Assembly (NCBI RefSeq): GCF_030269445.1
Contig: NZ_BSTJ01000006.1
Span: forward strand, 377,204 to 441,203
DNA: 64,000 nt
Direction of reading: 5' to 3'
DNA from: Actinoallomurus iriomotensis
GTDB lineage: Bacteria > Actinomycetota > Actinomycetes > Streptosporangiales > Streptosporangiaceae
This document shows, piece after piece, positions 25,313-33,982 of this stretch. Both the position numbers and the translations under genes were made by a program. Each line of letters begins with the position of its first letter. The stretch's first letter is position 1. The notes below the pieces were generated by a model. That model did no database searches. It was not told the DNA's origin and was given only the letters and a program-made list of their open reading frames with translations.

Positions 25313-25837
25313 TCAGCCGGTGACCGGGCGGATCGGCAGGAGGGTGCCGGACAGGTGCATGGACTCGTCGGCGCACAGGAAGCGCACGAAGGGAACGATG
25401 TCCTCGGGCCGGTCGACTCGCCCGCCCGGGTACGCCGACGCGACGCGCTCGGCGTACCCGTCTTCGACGGTGCCGCGCATGCCCGGGGTGTCGGTCAGAC
25501 GGCGTACGTCGCGGATGTCGGCGTGCAGTAGTCGCAGCTTCTCCGCGGGGAGCATCAGTCCCGCATTGCTGACCAGGGCATCGATCCGCCCCCATCGGCC
25601 GTCGATGGCGCCGACCGCTTCGGCGACGGCGGCCTCGTCCGTGACGTTGCACTTGAGAGCCAGTGGCTCCTCCGCGCTCGGCACGCTCTGCTCGATCTCG
25701 CGGGCGACCGCATCGAGGTCCGCGCCGTCGCGTTCTAGGAGGGCGATGCGCGCACCCTCCGCCGCGAGCCCCAGGGCGAGCGCGCGCCCGAGTCCCCGGC
25801 CGGCGCCCGTGATGGCGATGACCTTCTGGATATTCAC
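25313..25837 (-). pseudogene. Short-chain dehydrogenase with the catalytic core deleted
   Basis: A 174-residue remnant; intact classical SDRs have about 250. The cofactor motif ITGAGRGLGRALALGLA, the CNVTDEAAV turn and VSNAGLMLPAEKL are intact. The frame then jumps to LRLLHADIRDVRRLTDTPGM and the C-terminal RPEDIVPFVRFLCADESMHLSG. The segment of roughly 75 residues with the catalytic Ser, Tyr-x3-Lys and substrate loop is absent. Start is the GTG at 25837 (upstream reading is non-family). Because the TetR and its two operators are intact, this looks like a recent in-frame deletion of the regulated enzyme. Confidence 0.75.
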
Positions 25838-25844
25838 GTAGCTC

Positions 25845-25862
25845 CAACCAACTGTTTGGTTG
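25845..25862. promoter_or_regulatory. TetR operator, copy 1
   Basis: CAACCAACTGTTTGGTTG is an inverted repeat with arms CAACCAA/TTGGTTG and a four-base centre. It sits immediately upstream of the SDR remnant start and would block its promoter. Confidence 0.7.
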
Positions 25863-25919
25863 TAGCTGATGCTAGCAGGCGAGAGGCAGCGAAATGCGAG
25901 GGTCGGCTTGGCTGTACGG

Positions 25920-25936
25920 AACCAACGGTTCAGTTG
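25920..25936. promoter_or_regulatory. TetR operator, copy 2
   Basis: AACCAACGGTTCAGTTG matches copy 1 at 14 of 17 positions, 74 bp away, and lies 21 bp before the TetR start. It suggests autoregulation as well as control of the divergent gene. Confidence 0.6.
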
Positions 25937-25957
25937 ACGCCTCGATATGATCGTCGT

Positions 25958-26524
25958 ATGGCACGTGACACGCAGGAGACCCGTAGACGGCTGCTGGATG
26001 CCGCGAGGACGGAGTTCGCCGAGCATGGTCTCGAGGGCGCTCGGGTGGACCGCATCGCCGGGGCCGCGGGAGTGAACAAGGAGCGGATCTACGGCCACTT
26101 CGGCAACAAGGAACAGCTCTTCGAGGCGGTGCTCTCGGCCGCGCTGACCGAGGCGGCGGAACTCAAGCCGGCCGCCGGACTGACCGACCCGGCCGCCTAC
26201 GCGGCCGCGACATTCGACTTCCACCGGTCGAACCCGCATTTGATCCGCCTGTTGATGTGGGAGTCGTTGCAGCGACAGCGGATCTCACCGGAGGCCGCGG
26301 CGCGGCGAACGCGCTTCTACACCGAGGCCGCACAGCGGCTCGTGCCTCCGGGTACCGACGACGAGACCGCACGGTTCGTCCTGTACGGCATCCTGGCGCT
26401 GGCGACGTGGGCCCAGGCGTTGCCCATCGCCGGCTCGATGGTGTTCGGAGGCGCCCCCGACCCACAGGATCTGCGCGAACGGATCGCGAACGCCGCCGCC
26501 GCGCTCGTCGAACCTGGCCAGTGA
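25958..26524 (+). CDS. TetR family transcriptional regulator
   Basis: A 188-residue regulator. The HTH GLEGARVDRIAGAAGVNKERIYGHFGNKEQLFEAV is of the AcrR/RutR-like subgroup. The C-terminal domain includes DFHRSNPHLIRLLMWESLQ, frequent in that subgroup. Start is the ATG at 25958. Two CAACCAA-type operators lie between it and the divergent SDR remnant. The gene looks intact although its presumed target enzyme is broken. Confidence 0.9.
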   Translation: MARDTQETRRRLLDAARTEFAEHGLEGARVDRIAGAAGVNKERIYGHFGNKEQLFEAVLSAALTEAAELKPAAGLTDPAAYAAATFDFHRSNPHLIRLLMWESLQRQRISPEAAARRTRFYTEAAQRLVPPGTDDETARFVLYGILALATWAQALPIAGSMVFGGAPDPQDLRERIANAAAALVEPGQ

Positions 26525-26594
26525 ACGCGGCCGGGCGATGTCGGTGCCGTTCGCCTGACGGCCGGTGGCCGAAGCCGTACGTGTCGGGCGTCGG

Positions 26595-27539
26595 TCACCG
26601 GGTGCCCGGCTGTTCCTCCAGGAGTTCGGCCTCTTCGAGGGCCGGGTGGCGGGAGCCCAGGAGCACCGCCGCGCCCGCCCATGCCAGGTCGGCGACGGTC
26701 ATCACGACCCTTGAGGCCAGGGCGACGATCAGTGGGGCGCCCGCGGGCAGGACCGGGCCCAGTGTCACGGTGAGCGCCGCCTCCCGTACCCCCACGCCGC
26801 CTGGTGCGATGACGACCAGGAATCCGGCGGTGAACGCGAGCGCGTACGCGCCGGTGGACAGGAAGAACCCCGACCCGCCCGCCGCGCGGACCAGCAGCCA
26901 GGCGTGCGCGCCGAACAGGAGCCAGCCCAGTGCCGTCCAGGCCACCGCGCGGATCATCGTGGCCAGGCCCGCCGTACGGTCGAGGGGCTGGCGCCGGGCG
27001 AGCCGGAGTGCCCGGTTGAGCGCCCACGCCACGATCCGCGGGTGCAGCAGGGCCAGGAAGATCGGCGCGAGCACCAGCAGCCACCAGTAGCGACGGGTGG
27101 CATCGGACGAGGTCAGCGGCAAGGTCACGGCCGCCGCCGCGCAGCCGGTGGCGATCGTGGTGGCCATCGCCAGCAGGGCCGCCGTCGCACCGCGCTGGCG
27201 GGGTACGCGATGTTCCTTCGCCAGCTCCATCTGGGCGACCAGCGCCCACACCGAGCCGGGGATGTACTTGCCGAGCTGGGAGACGAAGTAGACCCGCACG
27301 GCCGCCCGCAGGGGTAGCGGCGAGCCCATCCCGGCCAGCAGCGACCGCCAGCCCAGCATCCAGGCGCCGAGCCCGGCGACGCCGGCGACGAGCGCGGCGA
27401 CCATGTACGGCCAGGAGAAGGCCGTCAGCGCATGGCGGGTGTCGTCCCAGCGCGACGCCAGGCCGTACACGCAGAAGGCGAGCGCGACGACGACCAGCGC
27501 CACGCGCGGCAGGCGACTCGCTCGCAGCCGGGAGATCAC
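26595..27539 (-). CDS. UPF0104 / lysylphosphatidylglycerol-synthase-TM family protein
   Basis: A 314-residue membrane protein with about eight helices. The signature SQLGKYIPGSVWALVAQ and the C-terminal FLVVIAPGGVGVREAALT define the UPF0104/LPG-synthase transmembrane family, which includes proteins implicated in lipid or lipid-linked glycan translocation and in the flippase half of MprF. No aminoacyl-transfer domain is present. It sits alone, convergent with a TetR gene and divergent from the DUF2207 gene. Its presence between two glycan gene sets makes a lipid-linked intermediate flippase plausible but unproven. Confidence 0.88.
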   Translation of the reverse strand: MISRLRASRLPRVALVVVALAFCVYGLASRWDDTRHALTAFSWPYMVAALVAGVAGLGAWMLGWRSLLAGMGSPLPLRAAVRVYFVSQLGKYIPGSVWALVAQMELAKEHRVPRQRGATAALLAMATTIATGCAAAAVTLPLTSSDATRRYWWLLVLAPIFLALLHPRIVAWALNRALRLARRQPLDRTAGLATMIRAVAWTALGWLLFGAHAWLLVRAAGGSGFFLSTGAYALAFTAGFLVVIAPGGVGVREAALTVTLGPVLPAGAPLIVALASRVVMTVADLAWAGAAVLLGSRHPALEEAELLEEQPGTR

Positions 27540-27735
27540 CCGGTCAGGGTAGTCGTTGCCCGGCCTGGCCCGGGCATCACGCTCGCGCCCGCCTGATGAA
27601 CAACGGCCCGTTCGCGCCGGAACCCGGCGGTACGGGCCTTCGTCGAACTTCCCGCTCGGCCGCTCACGTACGCTGCGGCCTCACGACGTGCGCATAGGCC
27701 GATAAGTCGGCCCGCGCGGGGGATAGGGGTGTGCC

Positions 27736-29547
27736 GTGAGCGGCGGCAGGACGGCGGGCGAGGTGCGCCGGCGGCGGCGCCGGAGGGTTGTATGGGCGGT
27801 CGTCGTGGCGCTGGTGGTGGGCGGGGTCGCGGCGCTGACCACGCTGCTGGGGCAGAACGAGCGTGTCGCCCGCATGTGGGTCGAGGCGGAACTGTCCGCC
27901 GACGGCAGTGCCCGCGTCACCGAGGTGATCGACTACGACTTCGGGGGAGCCAACCGCCGGCACGGCATCTTCCGCGACGTCCCCGGCATACCCGAGGACG
28001 CCAAGGTGAGCGTCACCATGGACGGCAAGCCGGTCCCGTACGACGTGGATCCCTACTGGGGCGATCACGGTGAGACCCGGATTCTCATCGGTGACGCCGA
28101 CCACTTGATCAGCGGCCATCACCGCTATCGCATCCAGTACCCGCTGGAGGGCGTCGCCCCCGGCGGGAAGCTCGCCTGGAACGCCGTGGGCACCGGGTGG
28201 CAGGTCCCGCTCAGCCACATCGAGATCCAGGTGACCGGGCCTTTCGCCTTCGGTGACGTCCGCTGCGTCAGCGGCCGGTCCGGCTCCAGGAACCCGTGTC
28301 GGGCCGGCCGGCCGCAGCCGGGGCAGCTCACGCTCGGGCTCGACGCGCTGAAGGCGGGTCAGGGCGCCACGCTGTACGCCACCTCCGCCGGCAGGCTCGC
28401 CGCCGCGCCACCGTCGCCGGCCGAGCCCTCCGGCCCGGTCGTCCTCGCCGACCGGCCCGGTGTGCTGTGGGCCGGGCTGTACGCCGCCGGGATCGCTCTG
28501 GCCGCCGGGCTGCTGGTGGGGTGGGTGATGCGGAGGGCCGGGCGTGAGCGGATCGCCGCCGACGCGCTGCCAGGCTCCCCGCCGGCCGGCAAGGTGCGCC
28601 GCGTGGACGTCACGCGGTTGGCCTCCCTGGCCACCGAGGCGTCGTCCCCGCCGGAGGAGCTGACCCCGGCGCAGGGCGGCCTTCTGCTCGACGAGTTCGT
28701 CTGGCCCAGGCACCAGGTGGCCTGGCTGCTGAGCACCACGATCGACGGCTACCTCGTCCTGGGCGACGACAACGACTCGTATCCCACCCTCACCCGCCCG
28801 TCGCGGGAGGAGGTCACGCGCGACGACCGTGCCGTCCGGGACGTGCTGGACCAGGCATTCGTGGGTCGTGACTCGCTGGTGCTCGGCGGCTCCTACGACC
28901 CGTACTTCACGAAGGCCTGGAACAAGATCGCCGATCAGCTGAGAGGGTGGCTCGACGGCAGTGGCCTGTGGGAGCCGGGCCGGGAGAGGCTGAGAAGACG
29001 TCTCGTGCTCGGCGGTGTGGTCGGTGCCCTGGCCGGTCTGATCGCCGTGGGCGTCGCCGGTGCCGCCGCGGGAGGTGTGCACGGGTACTGGTCGGTGTTG
29101 CTGCCCATCGGGGCGGCCGTGGCGGGCGCGAGCGTCGCACTGTTCGCCTGGGCGGACGAGACGCTGGTCCGCACCCCTCGGGGGTCGAAGCTGTGGCTCG
29201 AAGTGGAGTCCTTCCGCCGCTACCTGGCCGGAGCGGGCGCCGAGCATGTGGAGAAGGCGGCCGAGGCCGGAGCGCTGGACCAGTACACCGCCTGGGCGGT
29301 GGCCCTCGGCGTGGCCGACCGCTGGTCCGAGGCGGCGGAGAAGTCGACGGTGCCTCCGGCGTCCGGGCACCGGCGCGCAAGGGCGTCCCTGTACCGACCG
29401 CTGATGGCCACGGCGATCCTCTCGGCGGTCTCCTCGACCACCAGGGCGCCGTCTTCCAGCGGATCGAGTTCGGGCTCCGGATCGAGCTCCGGCGGCGGCT
29501 TCTCGGTCGGCGGCGGTGCGGGCGGCGGAGGAGGCGGCTCCTGGTGA
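27736..29547 (+). CDS. DUF2207 domain membrane protein with Gly-rich tail
   Basis: A 603-residue predicted membrane protein. After a basic head, one N-terminal helix (VVWAVVVALVVGGVAALTTLL) leads to an extracytoplasmic beta-rich DUF2207 domain (SARVTEVIDYDFGGANRRHGIFRDVPGI). A helix at VLWAGLYAAGIALAAGLLVGWV follows, then a cytoplasmic portion, a further hydrophobic pair at LVLGGVVGALAGLIAVGVAG and PIGAAVAGASVALFAWAD, and a Ser/Gly-rich end finishing in six glycines, Ser-Trp. This organisation is standard for DUF2207 proteins, whose function is unknown. Start is a GTG at 27736. Confidence 0.88.
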   Translation: MSGGRTAGEVRRRRRRRVVWAVVVALVVGGVAALTTLLGQNERVARMWVEAELSADGSARVTEVIDYDFGGANRRHGIFRDVPGIPEDAKVSVTMDGKPVPYDVDPYWGDHGETRILIGDADHLISGHHRYRIQYPLEGVAPGGKLAWNAVGTGWQVPLSHIEIQVTGPFAFGDVRCVSGRSGSRNPCRAGRPQPGQLTLGLDALKAGQGATLYATSAGRLAAAPPSPAEPSGPVVLADRPGVLWAGLYAAGIALAAGLLVGWVMRRAGRERIAADALPGSPPAGKVRRVDVTRLASLATEASSPPEELTPAQGGLLLDEFVWPRHQVAWLLSTTIDGYLVLGDDNDSYPTLTRPSREEVTRDDRAVRDVLDQAFVGRDSLVLGGSYDPYFTKAWNKIADQLRGWLDGSGLWEPGRERLRRRLVLGGVVGALAGLIAVGVAGAAAGGVHGYWSVLLPIGAAVAGASVALFAWADETLVRTPRGSKLWLEVESFRRYLAGAGAEHVEKAAEAGALDQYTAWAVALGVADRWSEAAEKSTVPPASGHRRARASLYRPLMATAILSAVSSTTRAPSSSGSSSGSGSSSGGGFSVGGGAGGGGGGSW

Positions 29548-29629
29548 CGGGCCGTACGGCGGAAGCAAACGGTGAACACTCGGTGATCAGCGGATACCGC
29601 TCAGGTTCCGCCCGTAGAGTGGGGTCGCG

Positions 29630-30334
29630 ATGAAACTCAACGACGCAAAGGCCTTCGTGGGCCATCAGGTGCACGTGTGCCGTTTCCGTGAGGCCGGGAC
29701 GCTTCTCCGCTGGATGGGTGACGACCTGCGCGGCAAGCGGGTGCTCGACGTCGCCGGCGGTGACGGCTACTGGGCGGGGCAGGCGCGCAAGCGCGGCGCG
29801 TACGCGGTCTCCATCGACCTGGCCCGCGGCAAGATGCTCTACGGCCGTACGCTCAAGTACACGCCGGCGCTGATCGAGTGCGACGCGCTCCGGCTGCCGT
29901 TCGCCGACGAGTCCTTCGACGCGCTGCTGTCGGTGTGCGCCATCGAGCACTTCGACGACGGCGGCACGGCGCTGGACGAGATGTCGCGCATCCTCAAGCC
30001 GGGCGGCGAGCTGTTCATGTCCGCCGACGTGCTGAGCCGGTCGCGCGACTGGCCCAAGCTCCGCGAGGCGCACTGCGAGAAGTACCACGTGCAGCACACC
30101 TACACGCACGAGACCCTGGCCGGGCTGCTCGGCGAGCGCGGCATGGAGCTGGTCGACTACTCCTACCAGTTCCGCAGCCGGACCACCGAGCGCCTCTACC
30201 TGTCGCTGTCGGCGTACGGGGGCCGGGTCGGTTTCAACGCCGCCGCGCCGCTGACGCCCCTCGTGGCACTCGCCGACCGCCGCAGTCCCAATGACCGCGG
30301 CAGCATCGTGCTGATCAGGGCGCGCAAGAAATAG
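29630..30334 (+). CDS. SAM-dependent class I methyltransferase
   Basis: A 234-residue methyltransferase. Motif I is VLDVAGGDGYWAGQARKRG, followed by VSIDLARGKM, ALRLPFADESFDALLSVCAIEHFDD (motif post-I/II) and ILKPGGELFMSADVL. It belongs to the Methyltransf_11-like group and has no membrane segment. It precedes a GT4 gene by 94 bases and a nucleotidyltransferase, so it may methylate a sugar or lipid carrier of the surface glycan; this is inferred from context. Confidence 0.88.
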   Translation: MKLNDAKAFVGHQVHVCRFREAGTLLRWMGDDLRGKRVLDVAGGDGYWAGQARKRGAYAVSIDLARGKMLYGRTLKYTPALIECDALRLPFADESFDALLSVCAIEHFDDGGTALDEMSRILKPGGELFMSADVLSRSRDWPKLREAHCEKYHVQHTYTHETLAGLLGERGMELVDYSYQFRSRTTERLYLSLSAYGGRVGFNAAAPLTPLVALADRRSPNDRGSIVLIRARKK

Positions 30335-30427
30335 TGACGTCCCCCCGTTCCGGACTGATCGGCGTAGGCTTCCGATCGGGGAGTGATCCCCACCACTTCG
30401 GCACCTAACGAGGGGGCGACTGTCAAC

Positions 30428-31555
30428 GTGGTGCCTCGGGTCCTCGTCGACGCGACCGCTGTACCCGCTGACCGCGGTGCGCTGGGGCGATATGTCGACG
30501 GCCTGATCGCCGCGCTGCACCGCGCGGACGCCGATCTGGCCGTCGCCTGCCAGCGATCGGATGAGGAGCGCTACGCCGCGCTCGCACCGAAGGCCCGTGT
30601 CGTCTCGGGGCCGCCGGCGATCGTGCACCGGCCGGCGCGGCTGGCCTGGGAGCAGACCGGGCTGCCGTTCATCGCCAAGCAGGTCGCCGCCGACGTCATC
30701 CACGCGCCGTACTACTCGACACCGTTGCGGCCGGGGGTGCCCGTGGTCGTCACGGTGCACGACGTCACCTATTTCGCCGAGCCGGAGGTGCACAACCCGG
30801 TCAAGGCGACCTACATCAAGTCGGCCACGCGCACCGCGGTACGCCGCGCGGCCCGGCTGATCGTGCCGTCCAAGGCGACGCGTGACGAGATGGTCCGGCT
30901 GTTGCGCGCCGACCCGACGCGCATCGACGTCGCCTACCACGGCGTCGACCACGAGATCTTCCACCCGCCGGGCGAGGACGAGCGGCGGCGCGTCTCCGAC
31001 CGGCTCGGCCTGCACGGCCACCCGTACATCGCGTTCCTCGGCGCGCTGGAGCCGCGCAAGAACGTCCCGAACCTCATCCGCGGCTGGGTGCGCGCCGCCG
31101 ACGGCCTGAAGGACGCGCCCGCCCTCGTGCTGGCGGGCAGCGGCGGCTGGGACGACGAGGTCGACGCGGCGCTCGCCGACGTCCCGCACCAGCTGAGAGT
31201 GCTGCGGCCGGGCTATCTGCGCTGGTCGTCGCTGCCGGGGTTCTTCGGCGGCGCGCTCGTCGTCGCACTGCCGAGCCGGGGCGAGGGCTTCGGGCTGCCG
31301 GTGCTGGAGGCGATGTCCTGCGGCTCGGCCGTGCTGACGACGCACCGTTCGTCGCTGCCGGAGGTGGGCGGTGAGGCCGTCGCCTACACCGAGCCCGACG
31401 CCGAGAGCATCGGCGCGGCGCTGAGCACGCTGATCGCCGACGACGCCCGCCGGCGCGCGCTCGCCGAGGCGGCCGCCGCCCGCGCCGCGGAGTTCACCTG
31501 GACGGCGTCCGCCGAGGCGCATCTCGCTTCCTACCGGCGCGCCGCCGAGCAGTAG
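30428..31555 (+). CDS. GT4-type glycosyltransferase (mannosyltransferase-like)
   Basis: A 375-residue GT4 enzyme. Features are VLVDATAVPADRGALGRYVDGL, DVIHAPYYSTPLRPGVPVVVTVHDVTYF, YIAFLGALEPRKNVPNLIRGW and ALPSRGEGFGLPVLEAMSCGSAVLTT, which contains the E-x7-E donor-site acidic pair. Such proteins are often mannosyltransferases acting on polyprenyl- or phosphatidylinositol-linked acceptors. The GTG at 30428 has AGGGGG about ten bases upstream; longer starts to 30383 are possible. It ends 32 bases before the CTG-started nucleotidyltransferase gene, so the two likely share a transcript. Confidence 0.9.
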   Translation: MVPRVLVDATAVPADRGALGRYVDGLIAALHRADADLAVACQRSDEERYAALAPKARVVSGPPAIVHRPARLAWEQTGLPFIAKQVAADVIHAPYYSTPLRPGVPVVVTVHDVTYFAEPEVHNPVKATYIKSATRTAVRRAARLIVPSKATRDEMVRLLRADPTRIDVAYHGVDHEIFHPPGEDERRRVSDRLGLHGHPYIAFLGALEPRKNVPNLIRGWVRAADGLKDAPALVLAGSGGWDDEVDAALADVPHQLRVLRPGYLRWSSLPGFFGGALVVALPSRGEGFGLPVLEAMSCGSAVLTTHRSSLPEVGGEAVAYTEPDAESIGAALSTLIADDARRRALAEAAAARAAEFTWTASAEAHLASYRRAAEQ

Positions 31556-31587
31556 TGTGGCCGCCACACCGATAAGGGAGGGACACG

Positions 31588-32655
31588 CTGGAAGCGATTC
31601 TGCTGGTCGGAGGTAAGGGCACGCGGCTGCGGCCGCTGACCATCTCCACCCCCAAACCGCTGCTTCCCACCGCCGGCGTGCCACTGCTGGAGCACCTGCT
31701 CAGGAAGGCCCGCGCGGCCGGAATCCGGCGCATCGTCTTCGCGACGTCCTATCGCGCGTCGATGTTCACCGAGGCGTTCGGCGACGGCTCGCGGCTCGGC
31801 CTCGAACTCGTCTACGTCACCGAGGACCAGCCGCTCGGCACGGCCGGCGCGATCCGCAACGCCGCGCGCGAGCTGACGTGCGACGCCGACAGCCCGGTCG
31901 TCGTGCTGAACGGCGACATCCTGTCGGGCCACGACCTGGCGGCCCAGATCATGATGCACGAGAAGTCCGGCGCGGCCGTCACGATGCACCTGACCCTGGT
32001 CAACGACGCGCGCCGCTACGGCGCCGTGCCGACGACCTCCGAGGGCAAGGTCATCGAGTTCGTGGAGAAGTCGCCGAAGCCGCCGACCAACCAGGTCAAC
32101 GCGGGCTGCTACGTCTTCCGGCGTTCGGCGATCGAGGCCATCCCCGAGGGCCGGGTCGTCTCGGTGGAGTACGAGACCTTCCCCGGCCTGCTCGCCGCCG
32201 GCGAGACGATCATGGGGTACGTCGAGGGCGCGTACTGGCTCGACGTGGGCACGCCGAGCACGTTCGTGCAGGGCTCGTGCGACCTGGTGCTCGGCCGGAT
32301 GACGTCGCCGGCGGTCACGCCCGGCGGCGGCGTGCTGTTCCTCAACGGCTCGGTGGTCGCCCCGGAGGCCGCGGTCTCCGGCGGTACGGCCGTCGGCGCC
32401 GGGGCCGTGGTCGAGTCGGGCGCGACGGTGGAGTCCAGCGTGCTGTTCGACGGGGCCGTGGTCGAGCAGGGCGCGCGGGTCTCCCGCTCGGTGATCGGCC
32501 GGGGCGCCCGCATCTGCGCGGGCGCGGTGCTCGACGAGACGGTGATCGGCGACGGCGCGATGGTCGGCGCGGGCAACGAACTGCGCGGCGGCCTGCGGCT
32601 GTGGCCCGGCACCCAGCTCCCGCCGACCGCGGTGCGGTTCTCCAGCGACGTCTGA
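31588..32655 (+). CDS. Sugar-1-phosphate nucleotidyltransferase (mannose-1-phosphate guanylyltransferase-like), CTG start
   Basis: A 355-residue enzyme that would make GDP-mannose or a related NDP-sugar. The family N-terminus EAILLVGGKGTRLRPLT is encoded directly after a CTG at 31588; a TAA at 31573 closes the frame upstream and no ATG, GTG or TTG lies between. GGGAGGGA sits five bases before the CTG, so CTG (read as Met) is the only reasonable start. Other motifs are STPKPLLPTAGVPLLEHL and VLNGDILSGHD (the metal-binding D). A C-terminal left-handed beta-helix with repeats such as VISRSVIGRGARICAGAVL-type hexapeptides follows. The first canonical in-frame start, a GTG at 31678, would remove the active-site loop. 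Confidence 0.88.
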   Translation: MEAILLVGGKGTRLRPLTISTPKPLLPTAGVPLLEHLLRKARAAGIRRIVFATSYRASMFTEAFGDGSRLGLELVYVTEDQPLGTAGAIRNAARELTCDADSPVVVLNGDILSGHDLAAQIMMHEKSGAAVTMHLTLVNDARRYGAVPTTSEGKVIEFVEKSPKPPTNQVNAGCYVFRRSAIEAIPEGRVVSVEYETFPGLLAAGETIMGYVEGAYWLDVGTPSTFVQGSCDLVLGRMTSPAVTPGGGVLFLNGSVVAPEAAVSGGTAVGAGAVVESGATVESSVLFDGAVVEQGARVSRSVIGRGARICAGAVLDETVIGDGAMVGAGNELRGGLRLWPGTQLPPTAVRFSSDV

Positions 32656-32744
32656 GGCCGGCGCCGAGAAGTGGTGCTGGGTACACCCCCGCCCGGGGTC
32701 TGACCGGCTGGGGCGGGACGGGCGGCGTGCCTAGTTTCGTCGGC

Positions 32745-33947
32745 ATGAGGATTCTTTCATCCGCCGCTCTCGCCGGGCTCGCCCTGGTCGGGGTCGTCTC
32801 GGCGCCCACCCGGTCGTCGGCCACGTCACCGCACGGGGATGACTCCGGCGGACGGGGCCGCGTGGTCTCCGCCAAGAAGATCGCCGGTCTCTCCCGGGAG
32901 CAGACGGCCTCGTACCTGGACACGATGAACTTCGGGTCGCCGGCGCCCAGGTACGGGATCGACGAGTACGCGATCGTCTACCGGACGATCACCCCCACGG
33001 GAGCGCCGACCACCGCCAGCGGCCTGCTCATCCTGCCGCGCAACAAGGACCGTACGCTGCGCACGGTCGCCTACGAACACGGCACCAACCCCACGCGGCT
33101 GGACGCGGCGACGACCTCCGCCGAGAGTTACGACCGGGCCGCGGCGGCGCTCATGGCCGCCGCCGGGTTCGGCACGGTGGCCCCCGACTACCTCGGGCTC
33201 GGCCTCGGGCCGGGGCACCACCCGTACATGGACCACGCCTCGGAGACGACCGCCTCGCTGGACATGCTCCGTGCGGCCGGTGAGGTCGCCGCCGACCACG
33301 GCCGCTCGCTCACCTCGAAGGTGCGGGTCACCGGCTTCTCCCAGGGCGGCGCGGCGGCGATGGCGCTGGGCCGCGTCCTGCAGGCGCGCGGGCGGCTCGT
33401 CGCACTCGCTCCGATCAGCGGCCCGTACGACGTCGAGCACGCCGAGATCCCGGTGGGTCTCCACGGCGATCGGCTGTCGCCCCAGGAGGTCACCTTCTAC
33501 CTCGGCTACTGGACGACGTCGATGAACCGGCTGCACCACTTCTACGCCTCGCCGTCCGAGGTGTTCCGGAAGCCGTACGACGAGACCGTGGAGACTCTCT
33601 TCGACGGTGACCACAGCGGGGCGCAGATCTTCGCCGGACTGCCCGCGACGCCGCAGGAGCTGCTCCGGCCGGAGTTCATCGCGCGGCTCGACCACCCCGA
33701 CGGCTCCCTCGCCCGCGCGCTGCGCGAGAACGACGACACCTGTTCCAGCTGGCGGCCCGGGGTGCCGATCCGTATCTTCGCCGCGCACGGCGACAAGGAC
33801 GTGACGATCCTCAACGCGCGGCACTGCCAGGCGCAGCTGCGCGAGCACGGGGTCGACGCGCCGTTGACCGACGTCGGCGCGACCGACCACAACGGCTCCG
33901 CGTTCCGCTCCGTGCCGCAGGTCGTACGCTGGTTCGCCTCCCTGTAA
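32745..33947 (+). CDS. Secreted alpha/beta hydrolase (lipase/esterase)
   Basis: A 400-residue exported serine hydrolase. A signal peptide (MRILSSAALAGLALVGVVSA) ends near residue 25. The core has YRTITPTGAPTTASGLLILPRN, the nucleophile elbow VTGFSQGGAAAMALG (about Ser199), the acid in FAAHGDKDVTI and the histidine in GATDHNGSAF. The cap and length resemble secretory lipases of the LIP/tributyrin-esterase type, which hydrolyse acylglycerols or steryl esters. There is a possible disulfide between the Cys in DDTCSSW and that in ARHCQAQ. It is monocistronic. Confidence 0.88.
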   Translation: MRILSSAALAGLALVGVVSAPTRSSATSPHGDDSGGRGRVVSAKKIAGLSREQTASYLDTMNFGSPAPRYGIDEYAIVYRTITPTGAPTTASGLLILPRNKDRTLRTVAYEHGTNPTRLDAATTSAESYDRAAAALMAAAGFGTVAPDYLGLGLGPGHHPYMDHASETTASLDMLRAAGEVAADHGRSLTSKVRVTGFSQGGAAAMALGRVLQARGRLVALAPISGPYDVEHAEIPVGLHGDRLSPQEVTFYLGYWTTSMNRLHHFYASPSEVFRKPYDETVETLFDGDHSGAQIFAGLPATPQELLRPEFIARLDHPDGSLARALRENDDTCSSWRPGVPIRIFAAHGDKDVTILNARHCQAQLREHGVDAPLTDVGATDHNGSAFRSVPQVVRWFASL

Positions 33948-33982
33948 GAACGGCGAAACCACGTAAGCTCAGGACGAGAACC

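Noticed and set aside
27557-27576. TGCCCGG/CCGGGCA hairpin upstream of the UPF0104 gene
   Set aside because: A 7-bp GC stem is common in such DNA; it lies in a divergent promoter region where a terminator is not expected.
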